A stretch of DNA of 64,000 bases from Plutella xylostella (lineage: Eukaryota > Arthropoda > Insecta > Lepidoptera > Plutellidae), in assembly GCF_932276165.1 (NCBI RefSeq), contig NC_063988.1, positions 9,548,001 to 9,612,000 of the forward strand, read 5' to 3'. This document shows positions 41,226-51,402 of the stretch, one piece after another; position 1 is the first letter of the stretch, and every line of letters begins with the position of its first letter. A model generated the notes under the pieces. It did not search any database. It was not told the origin of the DNA and worked only from the letters and a program-made list of their open reading frames with translations. The translations under genes were made by a program, and so were the position numbers.

Positions 41226-44069
41226 ATGACCCAACCAACATCCACTTGTCCCCATTGCCCAGGATCTTCTCGGCAATTTGTGGTGCCCCGTGGCTTGAAT
41301 GTCCACATAGGCCGTATACATAAAAATGATCTTGCACATTCTCAGCCAGCGGCAGCGGTTCCCGCTGCTACGAACCTTAACCCACCCCACAATGCTCAGG
41401 TCACTTCAAATTTTGATCTCTTGGCTTCTATGAGGAGAAATATCCGGGTGCTGAAACACATACCTAAAGGTGCAAGGTGTATGGCAGCTGGAAAGTTGTC
41501 TCATCTTATTGACCTTTGTGTTGAAAGTAACGGCAGACAGGAGTGGTATGATCTGTTAACCTTTCCTTATTCAGCCTTGAGGGTTCCCAGTAGTGTCGAT
41601 CAGCGATCTCTTACAGCTAAAGTTAAGGACAATGTTAACGGCTCTGCTGAACCGATAGTTGACGACAGTTTTTTGACACACAGACAGGGTTCAATTTACA
41701 GGGCAATTGAAGCGAAAGTCTATGATGGGGATTTACGTGGGGCAGTCAGATTGTTAACCTCCGATAGCTCTCTGGCTCCCAGGACTCCTGAAACTATAAC
41801 TGCATTAAAAGAAAAACACCCGACACCTTCGCGCCCCTTATCTTTTCCGCCTGAGCCAAATATTTCTTCACCCTTCTTATCCGTCACTGTTTCTGATGTT
41901 GCTGATGCTGTTGACTCCTTTTACAGTGGGTCAGCTGCTGGCTTAGATGGCTTGCGCCCACAGCACTTGAAGGAGCTGATCTCGGTGTCCGCAGGTGATA
42001 ATGGGCACAAATTGTTAGAATCTCTAACTAGACTCTGCAACTTTCTACTGAAGGGAATGCTAAACCTGGAAGTTTGTCCATACTTGTATGGAGCCTCATT
42101 GTGCGCTCTTTCAAAATCAGATGGAGGAATAAGGCCGATTGCAGTAGGATCGGTTTTTCGCCGGTTGGTTGCTAAGGTTGGAGGTCGAGCAGTTAAATCG
42201 GAGATGTCTGTATTTCTACAACCTCATCAACTTGGGTATGGCACTGCTTTGGGATGTGAGGCAGCAATTCACGCCACTCGTAGCTTCGCCATGACAGGTT
42301 GTGAAAATGCATCTAATGACATTATTCTTAAGGTTGACTTGAAAAACGCATTCAACAGCATTGAACGAGATGGAATGCTATCAAAAATACAGGAGCACAT
42401 TCCAACTCTCTATCCATTTCTGAGCCAGTGTTACTCGTTGCCCAGCCAGCTGTTCTATGACTCTGAGTCCATATCGTCACAGGTTGGGGCGCAACAAGGG
42501 GACCCATTAGGACCACTAATCTTTAGCTTAGCCATTAATGACGTCGTTAAATCGTTAGCTTCCCCATTGAATGTGTGGTATTTGGATGACGGGACAATTG
42601 GTGGAAACATCGATACGGTGGAAAAAGACATGAAAGCTATTATAGACATGTTTAAGGAAATGGGTCTTGAATTAAATAGTAACAAATGTGAACTTTTCTG
42701 TTGCAGCCCGAATATCCCCAACTTGTCCACCATAACAAATCTAATCCCAGGAATGAAACTGTTGGATAAGGCAAACTTTACTGTCTTGGGAGCCCCTATT
42801 TTTCCTGAAGGTGTTCCACCACTACTTGATGGCAAAAGGGAGGGAATCAACAAGACAGTGAGTGGATTGAAGCAGTTACCGGCCCATGTTGCGCTTACAA
42901 TCTTTCGCTGCTGTTTGTCTATGCCGAAGCTGACATATGCTCTGAGGACTTCTCCAGTTTGGTTGTTCCCAGCAAACATAGCTAATATTGATAACTGTAT
43001 CAAAAATGTCCTGGAGCAAGTCCTTAACATCAAATTGGAGGGGGATCAGTGGCGACAAGCAGCATTACCGATCAGACACGGTGGTCTGGGCATAAGACGA
43101 GTCAAAGAGACCGGTCTCTCGGCTTTCCTATCCTCGGCGCACGGCGTAGTGGATCTTGTCACTCGGATCTTATCGATTAATGGTGACGGATTCCGCTTGC
43201 CTTTTGTTACTGAGGCTTTAGAGGGCTGGGAAGCTCAATGTCCTGGAAAAGAATTGCCTGATCACCTTGATGTCCAGAAAGCCTGGGATGATGTTCTGTG
43301 CAAATCTGTTTTGGACAAAATTATGGAGAGCAGTATAGGTGTAGATTTGGCGAGAGTGAGGGCTTCATCAAAACCTGAATCGGGCTCTTGGCTTCACGCG
43401 TTGCCGTCTCCTCAAATGGGCACCCTCTTGGACGATGACTCGTTGAGAATAGCAGTAGCATTAAGGCTCGGCTGCGACATATGTGAGCAGCATCATTGTA
43501 TTTGCGGTGCACTGGTAGACTCAAGGGGTCATCATGGTCTAAGTTGTCCCAAGTGCGCTGGTAGATTTCCAAGACATCATGCGCTAAATGACTTGATTAA
43601 GAGGGCAATGGTCATGGCGAATATCCCGTGCGTCCTGGAACCACCAGGTTTGAGTCGCACTGATGGGAAGCGTCCGGATGGACTAACGCTGGTCCCCTGG
43701 GAGCGTGGCAGAAGCTTGTTGTGGGATGCCACATGTGTTAGCACGTTTGCAGCTTCACATTTAGCAGGAACGGCAAGAGTAGCGGGCTCGGCGGCTGAGA
43801 ATGCCGCTAGATTAAAGCACCAAAAGTATACGGATTTAAAAAACCGTTACTTGTTTGTCCCTGTAGCAGTGGAGACGAGCGGAGTTTGGGGTGGCGAAGC
43901 TAAAGCCCTCATAAGGGATCTAGGCCGCCGTATTGCCTCGCGAGGACATGATCGTCGCTCCGGGTCGTACTTGGCTCAAAGGCTCTCTCTTGCTATTCAA
44001 AGAGGTAACGCTGCAAGCATTATGGGTACTTTTGGGCCAGGTATGACTCGTGGCGGATTATTAGATTAA
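41226..44069 (+). CDS. C2H2 finger-reverse transcriptase-restriction-like endonuclease (non-LTR, single ORF)
   Basis: The ORF starts at ATG 41226 and encodes 947 aa with no breaks. A C2H2 finger at the N-terminus uses C8, C11, H27 and H32. RT motifs run from AGLDGLRPQHLKEL through LKVDLKNAFNSIERD and QQGDPLGPL to catalytic YLDD (452-455). The C-terminus has CxC at 758-760 with downstream His and Cys (GHHGLSCPKC, then RFPRHH), and a PD...D core (P817, D818, D834 in WDATCV). This is the layout of restriction-like-endonuclease LINEs such as the R2 superfamily, which cut at specific sites. I could not assign a named clade. The flanks do not show 28S rRNA or U2 snRNA sequence. The intact ORF suggests recent activity or selection. 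Confidence 0.85.
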   Translation: MTQPTSTCPHCPGSSRQFVVPRGLNVHIGRIHKNDLAHSQPAAAVPAATNLNPPHNAQVTSNFDLLASMRRNIRVLKHIPKGARCMAAGKLSHLIDLCVESNGRQEWYDLLTFPYSALRVPSSVDQRSLTAKVKDNVNGSAEPIVDDSFLTHRQGSIYRAIEAKVYDGDLRGAVRLLTSDSSLAPRTPETITALKEKHPTPSRPLSFPPEPNISSPFLSVTVSDVADAVDSFYSGSAAGLDGLRPQHLKELISVSAGDNGHKLLESLTRLCNFLLKGMLNLEVCPYLYGASLCALSKSDGGIRPIAVGSVFRRLVAKVGGRAVKSEMSVFLQPHQLGYGTALGCEAAIHATRSFAMTGCENASNDIILKVDLKNAFNSIERDGMLSKIQEHIPTLYPFLSQCYSLPSQLFYDSESISSQVGAQQGDPLGPLIFSLAINDVVKSLASPLNVWYLDDGTIGGNIDTVEKDMKAIIDMFKEMGLELNSNKCELFCCSPNIPNLSTITNLIPGMKLLDKANFTVLGAPIFPEGVPPLLDGKREGINKTVSGLKQLPAHVALTIFRCCLSMPKLTYALRTSPVWLFPANIANIDNCIKNVLEQVLNIKLEGDQWRQAALPIRHGGLGIRRVKETGLSAFLSSAHGVVDLVTRILSINGDGFRLPFVTEALEGWEAQCPGKELPDHLDVQKAWDDVLCKSVLDKIMESSIGVDLARVRASSKPESGSWLHALPSPQMGTLLDDDSLRIAVALRLGCDICEQHHCICGALVDSRGHHGLSCPKCAGRFPRHHALNDLIKRAMVMANIPCVLEPPGLSRTDGKRPDGLTLVPWERGRSLLWDATCVSTFAASHLAGTARVAGSAAENAARLKHQKYTDLKNRYLFVPVAVETSGVWGGEAKALIRDLGRRIASRGHDRRSGSYLAQRLSLAIQRGNAASIMGTFGPGMTRGGLLD

Positions 44070-44204
44070 CTTAATTTTACTTTTTACTTTGACGAAGCAT
44101 GTTACGCTGACGATGACGATGTTCTTTATAATATAATGTTTTTCATATATAAAATAATAAATTGAATAAATTAATTGAATTAACAAATAAATAGTTAAGT
44201 ACAT
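44070..44204. other. AT-rich junction between convergent element 3' ends
   Basis: The 3' end of the endonuclease-RT element and the 3' end of the minus-strand LINE-4 meet here. ATTGAATAAATTAATTGAAT (about 44161-44180) could be the tail of either element. Confidence 0.4.
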
Positions 44205-45071
44205 TCATTTCTTATTTCGGTCAAGGTGTACACCTACGCAATGCCTCACAATTGGACTATCCATCCTATCCGCCAACACACTGAGGATAGCATTCGAGCT
44301 GCTCCGCGTACGTGATAGTAAGGAGGCTGCTCGCTTACGCATGACGGCAAAGAAGTCATCCACTCTGGCTTCAGCGAACATACCTGATGCGGAGCAGAAT
44401 CTCGGCAGCCCCAACACGATCCTCAGTGCGTTATTGTACTGGACGCGCAGCGCGCTGTAGGCCCGGCGCGTGTAGTTGACCCACAGGCTGCACGTGTAGA
44501 AGGACTGACAGTACGCTCGGAATAAGGTCAGCTTGACTTGTCGAGTACAGCGTGCAAACCGGCGAGCCAGCATGTTGCACCTGACCGCCAGCGCCCTGCG
44601 CTCCCGCTCCATATCCAGATCGTCTACGAGCGTCTCCGTGACCACGTGACCCAGGTACTTGAACTCGGTGACTCTGTTTAACTCTACTCCTCCTAAGTAG
44701 ACTGAAGGAACCAGTCTCTTTTTTATATTTGGAGCCTGAAACACTAACAGTTCACTTTTTTTAGTATTGTACCTAAGTCCGTGTGTTTCCGCATACGACT
44801 CGCAGACTGCCAGAAGCCTCGTGAGACCGTTGATCGATGGGCTCAGCAGCACCATGTCATCTGCATAGCTTATGTTATTGATCATAACGCCATCTATTGA
44901 GCAACCAACTTTGGTGCTGCTGAGCTCACCTATCAGATCATTCATGTACAGGTTAAACAATTTAGGGGAAGACAAACCCCCCTGTCTTACCCCACAACCC
45001 AACCTATACTCGCCACTGCTGGAATTAGACCACCTAACTGTGTTAACTTGATAATAATGAAAACATTCCAC
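44205..45071 (-). pseudogene. LINE-4: 5'-truncated RT C-terminal half
   Basis: On the minus strand the frame carries GCGVRQGGLSSPKLFNLYMN, then NNISYADDMVLLSP (catalytic YADD), HGLRYNTKKSELLVF, EFKYLGHV, ERERRALAVRCNMLARRF, and a long C-terminal region. The finger and endonuclease parts are missing. The first residues (MECFHYYQ) are read from an adjoining MITE family 3 copy, so the true junction is near 45050. The RT class is common in Lepidoptera; I cannot name its clade. No stop interrupts the remaining 280 codons, so the insertion is fairly young. Confidence 0.82.
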
Positions 45072-45262
45072 TCACAAAATGCCGACACTAAACAATCCCT
45101 ATTTTTTCAAACATTTATTTTAAAATCTGAATAAAATATTACCTATATTAGTTGGTATTATCCTGACGCACTGTTAAATGCACATCAATGTTCCAAAAGA
45201 CGTCATTAAGCTAGCGTAATTTGGTGCTTTTCTCAGTGGAACCTTTTCATTGCCCGTGAGTG
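45050..45262. mobile_element. MITE family 3, copy a, left end lost at LINE-4
   Basis: The right end reads TTTTCATTGCCCGTGAGTG before TA. The left begins at AATGAAAACATTCCACTCAC, missing the outer dozen bases exactly where LINE-4 begins. The interior (GACGTCATTAAGCTAGC) matches the copies at 51957 and 57712 in reverse. Confidence 0.65.
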
Positions 45263-46099
45263 TAATATGTACGTATAGTGAAAGTGGGTGTAATTATTGA
45301 ACTCAGTGGAATGAATGTAAAGATTGAGACACATATAGCCCCCAAATTACTAAGTTACTGGAATACTAAATACTAAATTTACAGCTGAAATGATTACTAA
45401 AATAAGTTTATAGGTACATACTAGCGTTTATCTACCTACATACTTGCTAATAATCGTGATACAGGGGTAGTAGTAACTAACCAACCAATACTTGGCCTAA
45501 ACCCTTCCTTCATTGGAAGGAGACCCGTGCCCCAGCAGTGGGGACGTGATGGGTTGTGATGATAATGAACGAATACTTTACGACGTTTTTGAGTTCATTA
45601 TTTTATATACAGGGTGTTGCAAAAAGGGCATACTAAGCCGAAACCTACATGTGCAGCATGGTATATCTAAGCCCGAAAATGAAATCAGAATCAAAAAGTC
45701 ATTCTCCATAGTAAAAAGTCACGTGACCAACATAGTTTCTATGGAAAGTGATAAAAAAAAATTGCCTAAGTACGTATAAAAAATACACTTATGTGTAGTA
45801 ATTTATTCATAGTAATTTATTCAATCCGTTAGTCGACTGAAAATTAAAAAGCCGCATAAAATATCAGTATCAGCCAAAATAATGTTACTGGTGAGCTTGA
45901 CACCAAATAAAACATTAACACTCGAATGCTTTACGAAATTAAAATTTAACAATAAATTAATTTTAATTTCCATTCGGTTAAGGTAAAAATAATTTAAACA
46001 TTTGCGGTGAGGTGTGAAGCTGACTGGGTCTACTGGGTGCCACTACCCGGTGCGACCAGCCTAGTCCCAGTATCACCTGCTCTGTAACACCTACCCGTC
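45263..46099. other. Non-coding stretch
   Basis: Contains half of a MITE family 8 element (45610-45690, starting CAGGGTGTTGCAAAAAGG). No gene seen. Confidence 0.4.
45610..45690. mobile_element. MITE family 8, half copy
   Basis: CAGGGTGTTGCAAAAAGG after TA, followed by CATACTAAGCCGAAACC as at 55255, but no matching right end. Confidence 0.6.
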
Positions 46100-46240
46100 T
46101 AGTGCAGGTTTGGTAGTTTGTCGAAAACTATAAAAGTTTCAGTTTTCTCACACACAAAGTGGCGCTTCTAGCGGAAACTATGATGAAACTTTAGACAGAT
46201 AATATGCAGGTGACACAAGAAAACCAAAACTACTATATAA
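46100..46240. mobile_element. MITE family 9, copy a
   Basis: Shares TTTGGTAGTTTG, GAAAACTATAAAAGTTT and TTTTCTC with the copy at 49932, in inverse orientation. Ends near TACTAG. Confidence 0.5.
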
Positions 46241-46366
46241 ATATACTAGAGGCCCTGCCCATACTCTGTTAGATCATAACAAAGGATTAGTTGTTGACTT
46301 TTGACCCATATATCATGAATTTAATAAAGAGATCACGAATAATTTATGACATTACAATGTATCAGG

Positions 46367-46986
46367 GGCAGAGCGGTGGTAGCTCAGTCGGGTAAGCGCC
46401 CGCTTCTCACGCCAGAGATGCGGGTTTGAATCCCGCTGAAATGTACCAATGAGTTCTTTTCTGAATTTAAGTATAATGACGACCGAATGGCGTAGTGGTT
46501 AGTGACCCTGACTACTGAGCCGATGGTCCCGGGTTCGATTCCCGGCTGGGGCAGATATTTGTTTAAACACAGATATTTGTTCTCGGGTCTTGGATGTGCC
46601 CGTAAAATGGCAATAGGCCCGCCCCCTATTACATTGGGACTAACATAACACTCTGGCGAAAAGTGGGTGCAGCAATGCACCTCTGCCTACCCCGCAAGGG
46701 AGTACATTAGTACAAGGCGTGAGTGCGTGTTTTTTTTTTTTTTTTTAAGTATAATGTATACCATCGCTCTTACGGTGAAGGAAAACATCGTGAGGAAACC
46801 TGCATATCTAGATTTAGCACATCTAGATATGTGAACCCACCAACCCGCAGTGGACCAGCGTGGTGGGAAAATGGTCCAAGCTTAGGAAGGCAGTTTAGAC
46901 CTTGGGGATATGCACAAAGGTTCCATTCGAGAGAGCCAGGTGCAGGTACTGTTACCCCCACAGAGAATAGAATAGAATAGAATAGG
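46367..46986 (+). mobile_element. tRNA-headed SINE family A, interrupted by SINE family B
   Basis: The head carries an A box (TAGCTCAGTCGGGTAAGCG) and a degenerate B box (GGTTTGAATCC). The body contains CCATCGCTCTTACGGTGAAG, and the tail is (AATAG)n. ATGTATCA flanks it on both sides (46357 and 46987), a target duplication inside an older inverted-repeat element. It is split by SINE B at 46479-46743. Confidence 0.85.
46479..46743 (+). mobile_element. tRNA-headed SINE family B nested in SINE A
   Basis: The 13-bp TTTAAGTATAATG is duplicated at 46466-46478 and 46744-46756. The head reads GGCGTAGTGGTTAGTGACCC and GGTTCGATTCCC (A and B boxes), and the element ends in a long T run. Same family as the minus-strand copy at 16512. 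Confidence 0.88.
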
Positions 46987-47049
46987 ATGTATCATGGGTA
47001 TTAATGATCTAACAAACTATGGTGAAACTAGACATAACGCTGCCTACTA

Positions 47050-47165
47050 CACTCGCAAGCAATGAAAAAGTTCCAGTCGCATAGCACCAAATAACTCTTA
47101 AACGGAGAACAGTAGCTTAATAACGCCGTCTGCAATATTGAAGTACATTTAATAGCGCCCTAGAA
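47050..47165. mobile_element. MITE family 3, partial copy
   Basis: CACTCGCAAGCAATGAAAAA after TA, then AGCACCAAATAACTC and GAAGTACATTTAATAG as in the copy at 57712; the right end is missing. Confidence 0.6.
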
Positions 47166-47253
47166 AAATACGTAAATAGGTTAATTTATTTGGTGTCCTT
47201 TGTTTTTTTAATATCTCGTGAGTGTATGGAAATTTTCACGCCTGTTATTGCAA

Positions 47254-47352
47254 CCACCACCGCCACCGCCGCCAGCGTCCGCTAACGCCACCGCCAACGC
47301 CACCGCTAACGCCACCGCCAACGCCACCGCTGACGCCACTGCTACCACCGCC
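47254..47352 (+). repeat. CCACCG/CTAACG-type 12-bp minisatellite
   Basis: Repeats of GCCACCGCTAAC and GCCACCGCCAAC after a CCACCGCCACCG start. Reading frames across it give Pro/Thr or Ala/Asn repeats, but there is no start context or domain, so I do not call a gene. Confidence 0.75.
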
Positions 47353-47948
47353 CGCCATCCAGCTCAGGTCATGGCACACACAATATACGAACAAATCGAA
47401 TTTTATTCAGGATCCGGTGAAAAATAAAATATTTATGAGCATTTCCCGATGAGAATGACGCCATTTGGCCGGGCTTGAATAATTAAATTCACCCAAAAGT
47501 GAAAACAGTGGAGAGAAGCGATCAGAAAAAAAATATTTGGTACGGAAGAAAATAGAAAAATACAAGTACCTCAACCTACCTAATTAATTTGGAAAGTTTT
47601 ACTGTAGCTCTTGGCAATGAAAAGGTAATTAATTTTCAAGTCTAAGTTCATAATTAATCAATCAGAGTTTTGTCATCAGCAACATGCCCTAATTTTGTTT
47701 TTAAATTTACAACATTCAATTTATTTCATAATTATCAACGGCCAATAAATAAAAAGATAACTTAAAAAATAATACCCTGCATTTATATATTCATACTCAC
47801 AGTGTCACAGTTCTAGCACTGACTTTATGGTCGAAGCACACAAAACATAAGAATGATACATAAAACTACAGGAAAGCCCTCCCATAACAGCTGGTATATA
47901 AACCATTCATTTGAACTACTGAACTGTTATAACTATAGTGCCTAAACT

Positions 47949-48142
47949 AAGGCCCAGTTTCTTATTTAATTAAATCTGCCTAAGTATGCACATAACTACT
48001 CGCTCAGCGTCAATCACAGATCACAGCACTGTACTCTATACTTAAATTGCACTTAACTAGACACTCTCAACTGAGCACAGTGGGGTCACTCTCTGTATTG
48101 ACAAACAAAGGAATTATAAAAATAAAACAGCGGCGGTAACAC
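47949..48142. repeat. About 190-bp direct repeat, unit 1
   Basis: Begins AAGGCCCAGTTTCTTATTTA and runs through CTCGCTCAGCGTCAATCACA to AAAACAGCGGCGGTAAC. A second copy starts at 48635. Confidence 0.75.
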
Positions 48143-48152
48143 GTTGTTGAGG

Positions 48153-48496
48153 AGCGGTGGTAGCTCAGTCGGGTAAGCGCCCGCTTCTCACGCTGCGCCG
48201 GAGATGCGGGTTCGAATCCCGGCGCTGACATGTACCAATGAGTTCTTTGAATTTAAGTACAATGTATACCATCGCTCTTACGGTGAAGGAAAACATCGTG
48301 AGGAAACCTGCATATTATTATATAGATTTAGCACATCTAGATATGTGAACCCACCAACCCGCAGTGGACCGGCATGGTGGGAAATGGTCCAAGCTTAGGA
48401 AGGCAGTTTAGACCTTGGAGATATGCACAAAGGTTCCACTAGAGAGAGCCAGGTGCAGGTACTTTCACCACCTCAGAGAATAGAATAGAATAGAAT
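48153..48496 (+). mobile_element. tRNA-headed SINE family A, complete copy
   Basis: GAGCGGTGGTAGCTCAGTCG head, a B box (GGTTCGAATCC), the conserved CCATCGCTCTTACGGTGAAG body and a (AATAG)n tail. A 10-bp insert (about 48192-48200) sits in the anticodon-arm region. No clear target duplication. Confidence 0.85.
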
Positions 48497-48634
48497 TAAA
48501 TGAAATCGTTTATTTTTTCGACGTAGAATATTAGAATTACTTGTCAAAAGTCATAATCTACCACCATTTCACAAAGGCCCCGTCATTAAGGAGGAAAGAA
48601 ATGGCGATAAAAACTCCTCGAGCATCTAGGATAG
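48497..48634 (-). mobile_element. LINE 3' end fragment
   Basis: On the minus strand: GAGTTTTTATCGCC, CCTCCTTAATGACGGGGCC, TTTTGACAAGTAATTC, AATAAACGATTTCATTT. It matches the plus-strand fragment at 53255-53400. Confidence 0.65.
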
Positions 48635-48832
48635 AAGGCCCAGTTTCTTATTTAATTAAATCTGCCTAAGTATGAACATAACTACTCGCTCAGCGTTAAT
48701 CACAGATCACAGCACTGTATTCTATACTTAAATTGCACTTAACTAGAGGCACAGTGAGGGTCTCTCTATAGCTCTGGGGCACTCTCTATAATATTGACAA
48801 ACAAACGAATTCTAAAAACAAAACAGCAGTGG
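48635..48832. repeat. About 190-bp direct repeat, unit 2
   Basis: Same as 47949-48142 with scattered substitutions and a small indel region around 48755-48795. The units flank a SINE A copy and a LINE 3' end. Confidence 0.75.
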
Positions 48833-48905
48833 TAACCACGACTCTATCTTGCTCAATTAAGCGTGCTGATTGTATATAACAATTCTCGTTAGTTCGTTCG
48901 TGATT

Positions 48906-48990
48906 TAGAAAGAAAGAAAGAAAGAAAGAAAAACTTTATTTGGCTTAGACAGCAATATAAATTTACAAAGAAAGATGCAATGAAATATAA
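48906..48990 (-). mobile_element. LINE 3' tail with AAAG microsatellite
   Basis: GAAAGAAAGAAAG followed by AAAACTTTATTTGG is the reverse complement of a LINE 3' end (CCAAATAAAGTTTT plus (CTTT)n). Confidence 0.5.
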
Positions 48991-49931
48991 ATATAGGTAC
49001 TTAATCTAATTTAGAGAGTGACCCCTGAGCCCGATTCTTAGTAGAAAGAAACTGCGAGGAAGAACTCCCATACGCTTTTATTGCAGTCGTGTAAAGATTG
49101 CCCCTGATTCCAATTTTCCGACCAATAAAAGACAAAATACTTTTGCTACAGTAACGACGGCATGAGTTGGGGCATAAAACTTGTGTTCGCTAAGAGACGG
49201 ACGCGTCTAAACGTTTGTACGCGTTTCGTTATACGGTACGTACAGTATAAGGCAGATAAATCTGAACCCTCTCTGAAGCATTTTTAGTATGAGAGGGGGG
49301 TCAGGTTTCTCTGCACATGACCGTACATACGTACATCGTACAAGTAGGTAGGTACAAGGCTAGTAATAAAAACATAATAAAATATGGAATTTAATAAGAT
49401 AGCGAGCCTGAGGCACTCCAATGTATCCGTTATAGTAGTTACACTATCTAAAAATAAACTATAGGGTTCACAAAATATAACATTATTGTGGAATACTTGC
49501 TTTGACTGACTACTTGATCAAATTAATTCTTAGAGAATTTAATATATATTTTTTAATAAAAAACTTCCGATTGCTCTTGTAAAAATATATTATTATAATT
49601 GGAAACAATACTATATATACAGTTTGACACACGAGTATATAAGCTTTATAAGCCATAAAATTCTACAATTCATTCATAGTGAAACACTTTGCATAAAAAA
49701 CAAAACAATAACTAAAACCATGAAACAATTGAACACTGCAAACAGCATGAATGAACCGAACAAAACACAAAAGTAAATTTTCCAACATATTCGCAGGAAT
49801 TACGCGCCAAAAAAATACAGTCGGAAAAAACACAGCTAACAATTTCATAAAGAATTGCGATTATCGATGTTTATACGCACTGAACGGGGGTCACTCTACC
49901 ATTACACGAAAAGAACGAATGTCATGACCTC
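48991..49931. other. Non-coding stretch
   Basis: No gene. Two short copies of the GGGGTCACTCT motif in opposite orientation lie near 49014 and 49886. Confidence 0.4.
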
Positions 49932-50068
49932 ACTAGAACGGTATTTGCTAGTTTATAAAACTAAAAAAGTTTACGTTTTCTCCTGTCATCTGCATACATT
50001 ATCTGTCACTTAGTATGCGAGAAAACGTAAACTTTTATAGTTTTCGCCAAACTATCAAACATGTACTA
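49932..50068. mobile_element. MITE family 9, copy b
   Basis: CTAGAACGGTATTTGCTAG at the left and AAACATGTACTAG at the right, with inner inverted AAGTTTACGTTTTCTC / GAGAAAACGTAAACTT arms. Confidence 0.65.
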
Positions 50069-50151
50069 GACCCCCATGCAATCGGTACGCTTAATACAAC
50101 GAGATATATAGAGTCATGGTTAGCGAAGGAGCCAAAACTTATTGTTTAACA

Positions 50152-50470
50152 AGCGGTGGTAGCTCTGTCGGATAAGCGCCCGCTTCTCACGCCAGAGATG
50201 CGGGTTCGAATCCCGGCGCTGACATAAATCAGTGAGTTCTTTGTAATTTAAGTACAATCTAGACAATCGCTCTCACGGTGAAGGGAAACATGGTGAGTCT
50301 TTAGCGCAAATAGATATGTGAACCCAAAAACCCGCAATGGATCAATGGTGTGAAATGGATTGGTGGGAAATGGTCCAATTTTAGGAAGGCAGTTTTGACC
50401 TTGGGGTTCCATTCGAGAGAGCCAGGTGCAGGTACTTACACCCTCTCAGAGAATACAATACAATACAATA
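50152..50470 (+). mobile_element. tRNA-headed SINE family A, diverged copy
   Basis: AGCGGTGGTAGCTCTGTCGG head, B box intact (GGTTCGAATCC), GACAATCGCTCTCACGGTG body, and a (ACAAT)n rather than AATAG tail. Several internal deletions relative to 48153. Confidence 0.82.
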
Positions 50471-50648
50471 GAAAAACTTTGTTTTTGGTAAGGTAGCGTG
50501 ACCCGGGGTCCGGATATAGGTACTGTTATAGTTTATGCGTTTCATTATTACTGAACAAGCACAAATTAAAATACTCGTTGACGACACGACACCGTAGCAT
50601 CGGGGCACTTCACGATGCGACGAAGATTGGATTATATAAAAATAGAAG

Positions 50649-50878
50649 GTGTTCCCGCGAGCTTCGCTTCGCCTTAAAAAGTTTTCCCGTAGGAATTCCG
50701 GGATAAAAAGTAGCCTATGTTGTTTCTCAGGGTCTAGAACATATGTACACCAAATTTCATTTAAATCCGTTAAGTAGTTTTGGCGTGAAAGAGTAACAGA
50801 TAGACAGACAGACAGACACAGTTACTTTCGCATTTATAATATGTATATTCGCATTTATAAAATGTATATTAGTTAGGA
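50649..50878 (-). mobile_element. Lep1-type mini-Helitron, copy c (3' end lost)
   Basis: TTCCCGCGAGCTTCGCTTCG to GTTAGGA as in copy a, but CTAG at the 3' end is missing and the 5' part carries a duplicated TTCGCATTTATAA block. Confidence 0.8.
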
Positions 50879-51068
50879 TAGGATTAATTAGATAGCAATT
50901 TGTATGGCATCTTGATCAGCGCCCCCAGTTGGTAACGTTAGAAACTAAGAAAACTGTATTTGAATCGAAACTGCCACGCTACTTATCACTAGGCTGAAAT
51001 AGCTACTGAAGTTATCGCTTGTAAGATAATGTTGGTGGCGTATATATGTATGTATATGTATATGCACA

Positions 51069-51176
51069 CACGACTGTAATCCCCGAAGGGGTAGTCAGAG
51101 ATGGCTCACAAGCGAGCCACCCACTTTTCGCAGCACATTTGTACTCACGTGATAGGTTGCGAACCATATCGCCGCT
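51069..51176 (-). mobile_element. SINE-like fragment, inverted copy of 39889-39993
   Basis: ACGACTGTAATCCCCGAAGG, then GTACTCACGTGATAGGTTGC; see the plus-strand copy. Confidence 0.6.
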
Positions 51177-51194
51177 TTAGAATAAGTACAATGC

Positions 51195-51402
51195 ACTCAC
51201 TTAGGATACGCATCTAGAATCTAGATGTGCAGGTTTCCTCACGATATTTTCCATCACCGTAAGAGCACGTGGTATTATTGTACTTAAACTCCTTAATTGA
51301 AAACACAATTGAAAAAAATCATTGGTACAGGCCAGGATTTGAACCCATGGCCTCTCGATTTAGAGGACGAGGCCTTATCCATTACGCCACCACCGCTCTT
51401 AT
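51195..51402 (-). mobile_element. tRNA-headed SINE, third head type
   Basis: On the minus strand the head reads GAGCGGTGGTGGCGTAATGG with B box GGTTCAAATCC, then the body shared with family A (CCGTGAGGAAACC-like and TTACGGTGATGG). A different tRNA-derived head joined to the same body suggests head exchange between SINE families. Confidence 0.72.

Larger units (their letters stand above)
46262..47035. mobile_element. Older inverted-repeat element hosting the nested SINEs
   Basis: Left part GTTAGATCATAACAAAGG with TTGACTTTTGACCCATA, right part TTAATGATCTAACAAAC: weak similarity to MITE family 1 interior and short inverted ends. Assignment is tentative. Confidence 0.35.

Noticed and set aside
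41226..44069. R2 element inserted in 28S rDNA or a U2 snRNA-targeted element
   Set aside because: Neither flank shows recognisable rRNA or U2 snRNA sequence.
46370..46445. tRNA gene-like sequences at SINE heads (also 16690-16780, 46480-46555, 48153-48230, 50152-50225)
   Set aside because: A and B boxes are present, but each runs directly into a shared SINE body and several lack proper acceptor-stem pairing, so they are SINE heads rather than tRNA genes.
47218..47452. Pro/Thr and Ala/Asn repeat ORFs
   Set aside because: Produced by the 12-bp minisatellite; no flanking coding sequence or domain.
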